From Imbricaverruca yamaguchii (Eukaryota > Arthropoda > Thecostraca > Neoverrucidae): 64,000 nt of DNA. Position 1 is the stretch's first letter. Every line of letters starts with the position of its first letter. Positions 24,519-53,157 of the stretch are shown here, in pieces. The stretch is taken from positions 2,044,001 through 2,108,000 of the forward strand of contig JAOTOL010001647.1 in assembly GCA_034440575.1 (NCBI GenBank), written 5' to 3'. The notes beneath the pieces are model-generated. The model searched no databases and had not been told where the DNA came from. It worked only from the letters and a program-made list of their open reading frames with translations. A program made the translations under genes and the position numbers.

Positions 24519-25275
24519 GGCCAGCCTGGCTGGGGTGCTGCTGAGATGCTGCCTGTTACGGTGACTACCGTGTGGCTAGCCTGGCTGGGGGTGCTGCTGA
24601 GGTGCTGCCTGTTACGGTGACTACCGTGTGGCCAGCCTGGCTGGGGGTGCTGCTGAGGTGCTGCCTGTTACGGTGACTACCGTGTGGCCAGCCTGGCTGG
24701 GGGGTGCTGCTGAGGTGCTGCCTGTTGCGGTGACTACCGTGTGGCCAGCCTGGCTGGGGGTGCTGCTGAGGAGCTGCCTGTTACGGTGACTACCGTGTGG
24801 CTAGCCTGGCTGGGGGTGCTGCTGAGGTGCTGCCTGTTACGGTGACTACCGTGTGGCCAGCCTGGCTGGGGGTGCTGCTGAGGTGCTGCCTGTTACGGTG
24901 ACTACCGTGTGGTCAGCCTGGCTGGTGGTGCTGCTGAGGTGCTGCCTGTTACGGTGATGCTACCGTGTGGCCAGCCTGGCTGGGGGTGCTGCTGAGATGC
25001 TGCCTGTTACGGTGACTACCGTGTGGCCAGCCTGGCTGGGGGTGCTGCTGAGGTGCTGCCTGTTACGGTGACTACCGTGTGGCCAGCCTGGCTGGGGGTG
25101 CTGCTGAGGTGCTGCCTGTTACGGTGACTACCGTGTGGCCAGCCTGGCTGGGGGTGCTGCTGAGGTGCTGCCTGTTACGGTGACTACCGTGTGGCCAGCC
25201 TGGCTGGGGGTGCTGCTGAGATGCTGCCTGTTACGGTGACTACCGTGTGGCCAGCCTGGCTGGGGGTGCTGTCTG
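24519..25275. repeat. 56-bp minisatellite downstream of PPP1R7
   Basis: About 13 copies of a 56-bp unit (GTGGCCAGCCTGGCTGGGGG ... TGCTGCTGAGGTGCTGCC ... TACGGTGACTACC). Remnants of the same array reappear at 25663-25740, after an interrupting element. Confidence 0.92.
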
Positions 25276-25660
25276 CCAGGCGCGCATCCAGGATTTTTCC
25301 ATGGGAGGGGGGGGCGGACCGAAAAGGGCACTTGGGCGGCTCCAAAAGGGCACTTGACCGGCTCCAAAAGCTCCAAAAGGGCACTGCGGCCCGGGGCACA
25401 CTGGAAGGTTTGTTGACCGGGGGGGGGGTAATTTTCCATGCCGCATGGGACAGGAAAGGGCACAGGGGATTGTCATTTTTAGGCCGAAAGGACAGTTTTG
25501 GGCCCGATGGGCACCTTTGGCACAGGCGGGGCACATAAGGTAGGCGATTTTTAATATAAATTTGGGACATTTCGGCCAAGAGGTCACCGGTCAAAAGGGC
25601 ACTTGGCCAAAAGGGCACTTTGCTCTCATGGGGGGGGCCCCTGGCCCCCTCCGGTGCGCC
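25276..25660. mobile_element. dispersed GC-rich element inserted in the 56-bp array
   Basis: It begins CAGGCGCGCATCCAGGATTT, includes AAAAGGGCACTTGACCGGC and CACTGGAAGGTTTGTTGACC, and ends CCCCTCCGGTGCGCCTATG. The ends are loosely inverted (AGGCGCGC.../...GCGCCTAT), as in MITE-type DNA transposons. A relative lies at 62200-62520. Array copies flank it on both sides, so it inserted after the array formed. Confidence 0.7.
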
Positions 25661-25939
25661 TATGCTGCCCGCTACGGTGACTACCGTGTGGCCAGCCTGG
25701 CTGGGGATGCTGCCTGTTACGGTGGCTACCGTGTGGTCGGCAGCCTTCACGTGACGAGGCCAGGCCCTACTGACTGCCCCCCCCCCCGCTCGAGTCGTAG
25801 GTCGACGGCGTGCCGTGTGGAATGCGCTTGTGGACGCACAGGCAGCTGTGTCAATGGCTGTTGCCGGTCGTTTTTTTTGTGGGGGGGGGGCATGTGTTAG
25901 CTACGATGCTCCGAAATTGGAGGTGAGAGAACTCTGTAG

Positions 25940-26003
25940 CGTTCCATGTGAAGTCTAAGACATTGGGGAGGGCTCCAATGTCTCTTAGACTTCACATGGA
26001 ACG
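25940..26003. repeat. 64-nt hairpin (27-29 bp arms)
   Basis: The left arm CGTTCCATGTGAAGTCTAAG ACATTGG pairs with the right arm at 25975-26003, with a 2-nt bulge, across the 8-nt loop GGAGGGCT. It lies in non-coding DNA just past the interrupted 56-bp array. Confidence 0.85.
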
Positions 26004-26699
26004 GTTTATCAGCCAGGTGGAGTGGAGGTTTATCAACCATTGAGAATGCGGTTGTCCGCCCATATATATATAAAGACATAAAGGCATAAAAGATTAGTGA
26101 AACTATGAGCCACAGGGGCCCTTCTTGGCCAGCCCTATATAGGCCAGCCCTAGCTGCGCGGCGGGCCGGCATGGTTGGTGCTGAAGCAGCAGGCGGTCTC
26201 TGTGCCCACACTGTGGAGCTGCGCGCTGTTTGTAGCCGCTTATTCTCCGACAGGTATTGGCCTCGCACACGTGCTTGCCTTCATATATGTACTTGTGTCT
26301 GCGTGCGGAAGTGGAATAGGCCTTTTCGTGACTTTCGTCAGCAGCTCGTAGTGGCCGTCTCCGGTGTTGTATTAGCATGGTGCTGGCGCGACTTGATTCG
26401 ACGATGCGGGCACATTTATGTCCATGCCTGTGGCGTGCTGCTTCTTCCTGCCGACTCGAACACAGTCGGCAGTTGGTGCACTTCTTAACGAGTCCCGCAT
26501 CGATGCGCTACTCGTACGCGCAGACCAGTTAAACGTGAGGCCTCAACGATGTGTTCAGCAATACACTATCGCTAGAAGACGGGTTTCCTCTGTGCTCTCC
26601 AATCGAGATGTTTACCGATCCTATGTAGGTAAAGAATGTATGCCATAACGCTAAAGCCCTACTAACTAACTAACTAACTCACTCACTCACTCACTAAGT

Positions 26700-26800
26700 A
26701 CAGCTGTCGCTACTCTTCGCCCGCAACCAATCGGCGTGAGAGATTGGCGATGCTGCATAGCTCAACGGTCCATGTATCTTAAAACCAATAACCAACCAAT
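26700..26800 (+). mobile_element. SINE body and tail fragment
   Basis: CTACTCTTCGCCCGCAACCA then ATCGGCGTGAGAGATTGGCG and ATGCTGCATAGCTC match the family body and tail. The tail ends in AATAACCAACCAATCACTCAC microsatellite-like repeats; the head is absent. Confidence 0.6.
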
Positions 26801-27311
26801 CACTCACTAAGTAACTAAATTACTAACTTATTAACTACCTAACTACCTCCATACCTACCTAACGACCTAACTAACTAACTAACCATGCCACAGCGGTGTG
26901 CGGCGGCGCCAACTACGAATCAGTGCGCGTGCCATTTGAAGGGTGGCCGGGGAGGTATCGCGGTGAGCCGGTAAACGGGTAGCTCTGGCTGGGTCTGACC
27001 ACATCTGCGCGGATCTTCGGATCTGGCTAGGTCCGATCTGGGCAGATCAGATCGGCAAAAGTCGTGCGAGTCCAATGGTGTACACAGTTGTCAGGAACCA
27101 GGTCGGATTAGGCTGAGGAGGGACATGAGGGATCGTGTGCACTTTGCTTAGCAAAGCTTCAGTCACGGGAGTAAAAGCTCCATGCAACTGCCACATTAGG
27201 TTGGGCCGGTCTGCACACTTTTTACCAAAATCGATAGCAACTCCCCATCACTTTATGCATTTTTAGCCGCTGAACACGATGGAAGCATCAGAAATGCAAA
27301 TTTCTTACACC

Positions 27312-28890
27312 TTTTGATGGCCCGGCCATTTGAAGATTTTGGCAAGGACCAAATTTTGGACATTTCTGCATCTCATTAGATGACTGTTGGGAAAATGAGT
27401 CCGCTTGAACATTACATCGTCGAGGCAATTCATTTTTGATCATTTGGCACCGTTTCGAAGATTCTAGCTGTCTTACTACCTCGATTTCGTCTTCTGAAGT
27501 ATGGAAGGTTCAAGCGGTTCCCTGGGCTGCCAACAGATGGCAGGTCTAGCGAGCCCGGCTGCCTTCCAAATGCCCTATGACGGACGCGTTTGCACTTTCC
27601 ACCAAGCGTTGTTTGGCGTCTTGAGGCACTGGTACCATCTCAGCTAACTTATCAGTTATGTTTTATGTGAATTAGAGGTGCAAATACACAAAAATGGTAA
27701 CGGATTCTACAGTGAAATAATCGCACATATTCGTTGAAAACAGGTGGTACTGTGCAGAATATGCCCTGCAAAGCCTGGCCTGAATCGCAACAAGGTAATC
27801 AACATGAAACCAGTGTCACCACTCATATCTGTATGCGTTTTGTAAAACGTGTATTCTATGTATTCCGTCGGGTCATCTGTCATCACCATTCCGCCGCCGC
27901 CACCGAGGCACGCTGCAACAGCCCGCCGCGCTGAGACTCGCCGCAGCGGCGCTCACTCACTCACTGGCCCGGAACCGGCAACGGAAGGCCACCTTATTCA
28001 GGCTATAGCCGCCCTGGCGGTCCCTGCCGGTGACAGCCGCCGCCGACTCCATGGTCACCTTTACACTTCGCTCCGTCGCCTGCGTTTGACAGGGAATGCC
28101 AGTTGGTAGGGGCTCGCCCAGCCGAAGCGCAAGCTCATCGCCACCAAGTAGGCGGGTCAGGGGTGGCTCGATATCTGCCTGGTGGTGTTGCAAATCCATG
28201 AACTCCATGAAATTCCTGGCCCATAGATTGATTTCCGGGCGTTTGTAAGCCCGGACTGGCTGCTCAGGCTACCGGCGCTGACGGGCCTCACCGATGAGCT
28301 GGGTAGCTCGGGCCCAGATCTCTCGGCGTTCGTCCCCGAGCATGCCGAGGACGACGGCCTCAGGGTGCGCCATCATGGCGTTCCCGCAGTCTCCTCTGCA
28401 CTTCGGCCAGATCACCGCCGGTCATGTGGCGGCGCTGCCGCTCGAGCTGGTCGTACAGGTGGCGCAGCGCCTCCACCAGGTCCGGCCGGTGTCTGACTGC
28501 CAGCACTGTTGGGATGTAAAAGCCCACAACGTACAATGAAAGCGTTTGCAGCTCGGCACTGGGGCTCTGTTGGGCCATGTAGAAACGCAACGGTCTGCTC
28601 TATACGGTGTGCCACCGCGCCATACTGAGCTAGCCGTGAACGCGCTGCGCTACTTCGTTTCCATCGCCCGAAGTCACACACTGGGCGCACTGCACCAGCA
28701 GGCGCAGATCTGAGCTCAGATTGCGTCTGACATCATCTGACAGTGGCGGCAGCTCAGTTGTTGTCAGGGGCTGGAACTGAGCGACAAGCAACTGGTGCGC
28801 CGGGCCCGACAGCGGCTTGCCGATGGGAACCGAGAATCTGGAGAGACTGGTGTTCGGCCCATCGAGCCTCTTGAAGAGGGCAGCGTGGCC
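27312..28890. repeat. left arm of large inverted repeat
   Basis: About 1.58 kb that matches the reverse complement of 29195-30775 at high similarity by eye, with scattered substitutions and small indels. The outer end reads TGGCCCGGCCATTTGAAG. The inner end is near the CCTCTTGAAGAGGGC segment at 28866. It contains the left copy of the unknown protein plus ~650 bp of 3' flank. Confidence 0.85.
27957..28888 (-). pseudogene. unrecognised protein-coding sequence, left copy in inverted repeat (5'-truncated, broken)
   Basis: Reading down the - strand from about 28888, the frame encodes segments such as LPPLSDDVRRNLSSDLRLLV, QCAQCVTSGDG, MAQQSPSAELQTLSLYVVG and YDQLERQRRHMTGGDL. It is interrupted (TAG at 28269-28271), then resumes with YKRPEINLWARNF...MDLQHHQADIEPPLTRL and ends ...NKVAFRCRFRASE. 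The same protein, with the same stop at the equivalent place, is encoded divergently at 29003-30132. I do not recognise a family. Composition is rich in Arg, Leu and Gln, with no transmembrane segment and no obvious catalytic motif. It could be a structural or coat-like protein of a mobile element or endogenous virus, or a host gene fragment; nothing here decides. Confidence 0.6.
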
Positions 28891-29002
28891 TGATGGAGGA
28901 GGCAGGCCGCTCGGGTCAGCGGCCGGCCTAGCAGCTTTTCGAATTAGGCCATCCAGCCGCCTTGCCAGCCTACCACCTCGTTAGTTCCATCGCCTCCCAC
29001 CG

Positions 29003-30132
29003 CATGGATGGCAGTGGCCTGTATGCCGCGCTCAACCAGAAAGCGCAGCAGCTGTTAGGCGATAGTCGCTCCGGTGTGCCGCGCTTCGCAGTTAAAGTGC
29101 CCGACAAGTACATCGCCCGGGTGGGCGTTCACGGATACGCTGTTAACGTTTTCGTGCCGGGTCCCTGCCACCCGGGCCGTGTCGGGCCGAGCTGTCCTAC
29201 AGAGCCCTCTTCAAGAGGCTCGATGGGCCGACCACCAGTCCCTTCAGCGTCTCAGGTCCCGTCGGCAAGCTGTTGTCGGGCTCGGTGCACCAGTTGGCTG
29301 TCGCTCAGTTCCAGCCCCTGAGCCTGAAAACGGCTGAGCTGCCGCCGCTGTCAGATGATTTCAGACGCAATCCGAGCTCAGATCTGCGCCTGCTGGTGCA
29401 GTGCGCCCAGTGTGTGACTTCGGGCGATGGAAGCGAAGTAGCGCAGCACGTTCACGGCCAGCTCAGTATGGCGCGGTGGTACACCGCACAGAGACTGTTG
29501 CGTATCTACATGGCCCAACAGAGCCCCAGTGCCGAGCTGCAGACGCTTTCATTGTACGTTGTGGGTCTTTACATCCCAACAGTGCTGGCAGTCAGACACC
29601 GGGCGGACCTGGTGGAGGCGCCGCACCACCTGTACGATCAGCTCGAGCGGCAACGCCGCCACATGACCGGCGATGATCTGGCCAAAGTGCAGAGGAGACT
29701 CTGCGGGAACGCCATGATGGCGCACCCTGAGGTCGTCGTCCTCGGCATGCTCGGGGACGAACGCCGGAGATCTGGGCCCGAGCTACCCAGCTCATCGGTG
29801 AGGCCCGTCAGTGCCGGTAGCCTGAGCAGCCAGTCCGGGCTTACAAACGCCCGGAAATCAATCTATGGGCCAGGAATTTCATGGAGTTAATGGATTTGCA
29901 GAACCACCAGGCAGATATCAAGCCACCCCTGACCCGCCCACTTGGTGGCGATGAGCTGGCGCATCGGCTGGACGAGCCCCTGCCAACTGGCATTCCCTGC
30001 CACACGCAGGCGACGGAGCGAAGTGTAAAGCTGACCATGGAGTCGGCGGCGGCTGTCACCGTCAGGGACCTTCAGGGTGGCTATAGCCTGAATAAGGTGG
30101 CCTTCCGTTGCCGGTTCCGGGCCAGTGAGTGA
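29003..30132 (+). pseudogene. unrecognised protein-coding sequence, right copy in inverted repeat (with N-terminus, broken)
   Basis: An ATG at 29003 opens MDGSGLYAALNQKAQQLLGD and VPDKYIARVGVHGYAVNVFV. This N-terminal part is absent from the left copy. The frame shifts near 29160-29200, then continues RLDGPTTSPF, LPPLSDDFRRNPSSDLRLLV, IYMAQQSPSAELQTLSLYVV and LERQRRHMTGDDLAKVQRRL. It loses 1 nt relative to the left copy near 29765, carries the shared TAG at 29818-29820, and ends with MDLQNHQADIKPPLTRPLGG...FRCRFRASE. The close protein-level similarity of the copies despite nucleotide drift suggests a once-functional protein. Confidence 0.6.
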
Positions 30133-30775
30133 GTGAGCGCCGCTGCGGCGAGTCTCAGCGCAGCGGGTTGTTGCAGCGTGCCCCGGTGGCGGCGGAGGAA
30201 TGGTGATGACATGATCCGAAGGAATACATAGAATACATATTTTACCAAATGCATACAGATATGAGTGGTGACACTGGTTTCATGTTGATTGCCTTGTTGC
30301 GTTTCAGGCCAGGGGGCTTGCAGGGCATGCTCTGCACAGTACTACTTCTTTTCAACGAATATGTGTGATTATTTCACTGTAGAATTCGTTGCCATTTTTG
30401 TGTATTTGCACCTCCAATTCACATGAAACATAACCGATAAGTTAGTTGAGACGGTACCAGTGCATCAAGACGCCAAACCACGCTTGGTGGAAAGTACAAA
30501 CGCGTCCGTCATAAGACATTTGGAAGGCAGCCGGGCTCGCTAGACATGCCGTCTGTTGACAGCCCAGGGAACCGATTGAACCTTCCATACTTCAGAAGAC
30601 GAAATATGAGGTATTAAGACAGCTAGAATCTTGGAAATGGTGCCAAATGATCAAAAATGAATTGCCTCGACGATGTAATGTCCAAGCGGACTCATTTTCC
30701 CAACAGTCAGCTTATGAAATGCAGAAATGTCCAAAATTTGGTCCCAGCCAAAATCTTCAAGTGGCCGGGGCCACA
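29195..30775. repeat. right arm of large inverted repeat
   Basis: Reverse-complement partner of 27312-28890. The outer end reads CTTCAAGTGGCCGGGGCCA and runs straight into a (CA)n microsatellite. The ~300-bp centre (28891-29194) is unique and carries the N-terminal coding part of the right copy, so the duplication was partial at its 5' side. Confidence 0.85.
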
Positions 30776-30860
30776 CGCGCACACACACATACACGCACAC
30801 GTGTACGAACACATGCACGCACGCACGCGCACACGCACACACACACACACACATATACAT
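30770..30860. repeat. (CA)n microsatellite at inverted-repeat edge
   Basis: CACACACA-type repeat with CG and TACA variants, abutting the outer end of the right inverted-repeat arm. Confidence 0.9.
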
Positions 30861-31014
30861 ATACACAAACATGTGTATATGTGCATGTGTGTATTTTTTT
30901 TGTGGTGCAACAGGCGCCTCGTGCTGTACGCCCGTGCTGCTGCTGAGTGCGCCTCTGCGGCGGCACGCCCGGGGCCATCCGGTGGTGGCCTCGGGTTGCC
31001 TTGGCGGAGGAGCC

Positions 31015-31060
31015 GGGGTCGGGATCGGGGTCGGGGTCGGAGTCGGGGTCGGGGTCGGGC
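31015..31060 (+). repeat. (GGGGTC)n tract, G-quadruplex prone
   Basis: Seven or so GGGGTC/GGGATC/GGAGTC units give at least four G-runs with 2-4 nt loops. Confidence 0.85.
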
Positions 31061-31074
31061 ACGGGACGCGATGG

Positions 31075-31370
31075 TGCGAAGTTGTGGGTGCGGCGCGCTA
31101 TCCGGCAGTGTCGGGGCCGAATACCGGTGGAGATTGTGCCTCAAATACAGGAACTGAAGCCTGGAGGCTTGGGTTCGCAAGCGAGCAGTGAAACGTAGCC
31201 TACACAACGGAGACTACGCTGGCCTCGGCCTACGCTGGCCACGCGGTGGCGAAGTGCGGCGCGCTATCGGGCAGTGACGGGGCCGAATATCGGTGGAGGT
31301 TATTCCTCAAATACAGGGACTAAAACCATGAGGCTTGAGTTCGCAAGCGAGCAGTGAAACGTACCCTACA
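31075..31370. repeat. ~170-bp tandem duplication
   Basis: 31075-31204 and 31248-31370 share GTGCGGCGCGCTAT, GGCCGAATA.CGGTGGAG, CTCAAATACAGG and TTCGCAAGCGAGCAGTGAAA at ~85-90% by eye. A short CCTACACTACGGAG repeat follows to 31437, then CTACAG|GTAAGT. Confidence 0.8.
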
Positions 31371-33769
31371 CTGCGGAGCCTACACTACGGATCCTACACT
31401 ACAAAGCCTACACCACGGAACCTACATTACGGAGCCTCGGAGACTACAGGTAAGTTATACGATGTATTAACAATTACTACACCAATACCAAAGACAAATT
31501 AAATGCAAAGGTTGTCAATCGTACCAATGTGAATACCAGTGTTATACCAGCATCATTTACCAAGGTCTTACCACCCTTATATACCATGAAGCGCTAGTTC
31601 GACCCTGGTATCGCTCTGCACGTTAGTAATCGTCACTATCCGCATACCAGTCGACCCTGGTGTTTGCATAACTATATCTGGTTTGTGACTGGTCAGCGGC
31701 CATAACCTAACCTAACCTAACCTAACCATCTTGAATTCAGATGGTTAGAGCGTATGAGTGAGGTGCAAGAGCAGCATCCAACGAAAACGATAGGATATAA
31801 AGTGGACGGCGCAGTAAGATAGGTGCCGCGCAGCTGAGTTCTCACTTTTTGCGTGACAGTGCTCGACTACAGTGGATACCTGATGTCTTCTGATTCAAAG
31901 TACTTCATGTTGAATGAGGGCAGGACATTTTTCCACGATTAAGTGATCGTCTTCTCCGGTAGTTCCCGCCCGAAATGTAGAGATATGCATGCGCGGCGCC
32001 AGCGTGACCAATAGGAGCAGCTTAAGGGCGGGGCTCCCAGAACTTGCATGACACGCAAAGTTATATGTATATGGACATTGCATGAAAAGAAGCTTATTAA
32101 AAGCCCGGCTGTCCCTCAAACGACTGCCTGTGACGCACCCTGAGAGCTGCAGCGCCACGGGTTGAGGTGGCAGTGGCCCATGTCCGCAGCTGCAAAGTTC
32201 CAGTGACACATTAAGAAACTAAGTTGTCGTTGTGCGTAGTGGCCGGATAATTTTCAGCATATTTTTGTTGAAAAGCTAAATAAATTAAATAAGCCAGGCC
32301 AGGGTTAGGTTCGCTTATGTTTCTAAATTATATTTTTTTAACAAAAAATTGTTCGAGTGTTCTCAATTTTCTAAATTTTTTTGGCATGGAGAGTTACGTT
32401 TTTGTACTTCATTTTATGTGCCAAACTCAAGTCCAAACTTATTACCAAACTCAAGTCATTTTTTGGTGTTATTTTGTCTCACAAATTTAAAAGTATGCAC
32501 TTGCAGAGGAAATAGGTGGTTGTACTATGCTAACCACGTTAATAAACATTGCATTACTTTTTTTTTCTCGAGAATTAAAAATTCCATTAAAACTGCAAAT
32601 CAATTAGTTGCCGTGAATCACTAAAAAATATTACAAAACTGATACATGAAATGACCGCACTGTAAGTAAAGGACAACTTTTTCAACCCTGCAGTAATTTT
32701 ATACCAGCTAATTTGTTCGCCTGTAGCCATCTTCGCTGCTTCATATAATAGATAATTCAATATCACTATCACTCAACAACTAATTGCGCACGTAGCGCAT
32801 AACCTTCAGTCATTTAGCGGGTGGATAGTGATAGAGCATATACTTTCCAGGTCGGATGGCTTGTGCGAATTGTTGGATAGGTCGCATAGTTCATTGATTC
32901 TAGATGTTGCAAACACATTAAAAACCTCAAATTGTTTACTCGTACCTATGATTTCAACCTGCGGACAATCCCAAGAAATGATTGCATTTCAAGAAACATC
33001 GGAGGATAGAATAACTAATGTTGCATTGCAATCCGTTGCAGCAAATATAATAACCAATTCCAAACACTTCACGAGTTTATCGGTACTCTGCCAACCTCGC
33101 ACTTGAGAAGCCAATGAGCACATGCTCTCAAATTTTTAACCCCATTTTCGAAAAACTAATCAGGTTGCATACATGCGATATGATGCCATTGCGACACAAC
33201 AGTTCATGTTTTCTTCACAAATATCCCATATTGGAAATGCTTCGGTTGCACTTGCGGTCTCTCTGCAGTGATGGTAATCGAGGGGCTGATCTTTGTGCAC
33301 AAAGCAATCGTTCGAGAGTGCATCAACTTTTTGTCGTGAAATGTTGCATATATGATGCACTTTGTCGGACTCTGTTGAAAGCTTACGTCATCATTTATTG
33401 CACGGTATGATTCCTCTTATTTTACTGTATGCGAATACACACGGCGATCTTTAAACGTCACTCTACCGATGACGAGAATGGGCTTTTAGGTAAGAGGTCC
33501 CTGATGTTTTCCAGACTCCGTTGTTAGAATTGGTCTACATCAGCAACTGTGCTGCAAATTAGCTGGGACAACCTGAATCTCAGTCGAATGGTGCCCATCA
33601 CCTTGTAGCCAAGGCTTGACTGTACTTGAATTCACAATGCGCTTCTCGATTTTCGTTATGTAATCCAAGATAATAAAAATGTATTCACATTCTTCGTGCA
33701 TGTGTCATGTGCATGGGTCACGTCCCGGATAGATTCACATGTCCCCACAAACCAGATTCCGAAGTGGTG
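31371..33769. other. gene-less stretch with (CCTAA)4
   Basis: 31704-31727 holds four to five CCTAA units (complement TTAGG, the arthropod-type telomere motif). The rest is AT-rich with no supported exon. Confidence 0.5.
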
Positions 33770-34385
33770 TGTATATATGTGTGTGTGTGTGTGTATGCGC
33801 GCGTGTGCGTGCGTGCGCGTGCGTGTGTGTGTGCGCGTGTGTGTCTGTGTGTGTGTCTGTGTGTGTCTGTGTGTGTGTCTGTGTATGTGTGTCTGTGTGT
33901 GTGTCTGTGTGTGTGTGTCTGTGTGTCTGTCTGTCTGTCTGTACGTATGTGTGTCTGTGTGTGTATGTGTGTGTCTGTGTGTCTGTGTGTGTGTGTATGT
34001 CTGTGTGTCTGTCTGTCTGTCTGTGTGTCTGTGTCTGTATGTGTGTCTGTCTGTGTGTGTGTGTGTCTGTCTGTGTGTGTCTGTCTGTGTGTGTGTCTGT
34101 CTGTGTGTCTGTGTGTGTCTGTCTGTGTGTGTCTGTCTGTGTGTGTGTCTGTCTGTGTGTGTGTCTGTCTGTGTGTGTGTCTGTCTGTCTGTGTGTCTGT
34201 CTGTGTGTCTGTCTGTGTGTCTGTCTGTGTGTGTGTCTGTGTCTGTCTGTGTGTGTGTCTGTGTGTGTGTCTGTCTATGTCTGTCTATGTCTGTGTGTGT
34301 GTCTGTCTATGTCTGTCTATGTCTGTCCATGTCTGTGTCTGTGTCTGTGTCTGTGTCTGTGTGTGTGTGTGTGTGTGTGTGCACG
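33770..34385. repeat. (TG)n/(TCTG)n microsatellite, ~615 bp
   Basis: Long TGTGTG runs are broken by CTGTCTG and few TATG units. Several 200-290-codon frames run through it only because the repeat lacks stops. Confidence 0.97.
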
Positions 34386-34814
34386 CGTGGATGCGTAGTA
34401 TTGTAATATGTATGGATATTGAATGTATTTCCGAATCGTGGGAAGTTAAAAAAAAATACATGTATGACCTGGCCGATGTAATTTCTAGCTATGATGGAGG
34501 AATGTTTTCCTTTTTCTTTTGGAGATGTTGGTTAAGGTTGCTGCTATATTTGCATAGCTGTCGCATTGCGCATTGCGTTGGTTGATTGGCAATCGAATAT
34601 TTTCGCAATTTGAAGCGTAGTTTGGCCGCAAGGATTGTTTTCAGCGGAGTTATTTTCGGTGTACGATTTTAGATGTTTTTAGACGATGATGAGTAAGGAG
34701 CACATTCCATAGTTGAATTTCATTTATTAAAAAAACGTTCATTCCTTCAAACGCGGCCATAACAGGCGCATATCGCGTCTTGTGTCTTCTGGTGGATATG
34801 TCGGGTTGTGATAT

Positions 34815-34820
34815 TTTATT
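34815..34820 (-). terminator. candidate poly(A) signal for FAM132-like gene
   Basis: TTTATT on the + strand reads AATAAA on the gene strand, about 560 nt after the stop. The predicted 3' UTR would contain the (CCG)n tract at 35027-35141. It is the first exact AATAAA seen downstream in this direction. Confidence 0.3.
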
Positions 34821-35026
34821 GGTGGGATCCCATCAGCGGCGAGTTTCGCCTGGTGACGTCACATGCTGTTCGGCACGTTCAACCGGAGACTGGCGGTGCC
34901 GACGCTCGAACCTGAGTACGGTGCTGACAACGACAGCCACTGCGAGTCTGAGCAAGGGCTGGCCCACACGAGGAGCCGCAGAGCGGTGGCCTGGCGGTGT
35001 ACTGGTACTTCTGGTCTCCGCCATCG

Positions 35027-35061
35027 CCGCCACCGCCACCGCCACCGCTGCCGCTGCCGCT

Positions 35062-35139
<78 letters not shown>

Positions 35140-35141
35140 GA
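35027..35141. repeat. (CCG/CCA)n trinucleotide tract
   Basis: About 38 CCG-type triplets with CAC and CTG variants in the predicted 3' UTR region of the FAM132-like gene. On the gene strand it reads (GGC)n. Reading frames through it (poly-Pro, poly-Arg, poly-Ala) are not credible proteins. Confidence 0.93.
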
Positions 35142-35381
35142 AAGGACTCCGCGCGCGACTAGTCTGCTACGCTGCGTCACTCGGAAAAGGCACAAACGTG
35201 CGCCGCAATCGCCGCTGCTGGTGGCAGCGCGTGTGGCGCGTCACATGCGGCACGGTGAGCCCACCGTCTGCTCAGAGTTCACTCTAGTCGGCGCAGTGGC
35301 GCGGCAGTAGCTCCGCAGTCATCTGCCGTAGCACCCCCAAACACAAACAGAAACGTCCACTCTCCGACACGCCGCCGGTGA

Positions 35382-52890
<17,509 letters not shown>

Positions 52891-53157
52891 GAGGTCACTC
52901 GGCACGCATCCGGGGTCACGAGGTCAACACCAGGGTCATCGGCGTCAGGTCACTGTCGGGCGACTGAGGTCGGTGCAGGTCACCGCAACACCGCCAGCGC
53001 CACGTATTCGTCGGCGATTCCTGCGCTTTCGAATGGCCCACTCGATTGCCAGGAAGTCGCCACCGGCTTCGTCAAGGTCGGGAAGTGGTCGTTGAGGTCG
53101 CCTACGGTCTGGGCGAAATCAAAGCCCCGCTCAGGTCACCAACACGCGCAGATGACG

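Noticed and set aside
26105..26648. A possible gene with frames of 76-127 codons, upstream of a CTAA repeat
   Set aside because: No domain, splice or codon support; the tail looks like retroelement-type microsatellite DNA, but no LINE motif is readable.
31704..31727. A telomere or chromosome end
   Set aside because: Only four or five CCTAA units, inside ordinary sequence on both sides.
33696..34585. Open frames of 219-292 codons rich in Cys/Val/Ser
   Set aside because: They run through a (TG)n/(TCTG)n microsatellite that simply lacks stop codons.
34780..35310. A poly-Ala/poly-Arg/poly-Pro protein gene
   Set aside because: All three frames are open through a CCG triplet tract; no conserved sequence surrounds it.
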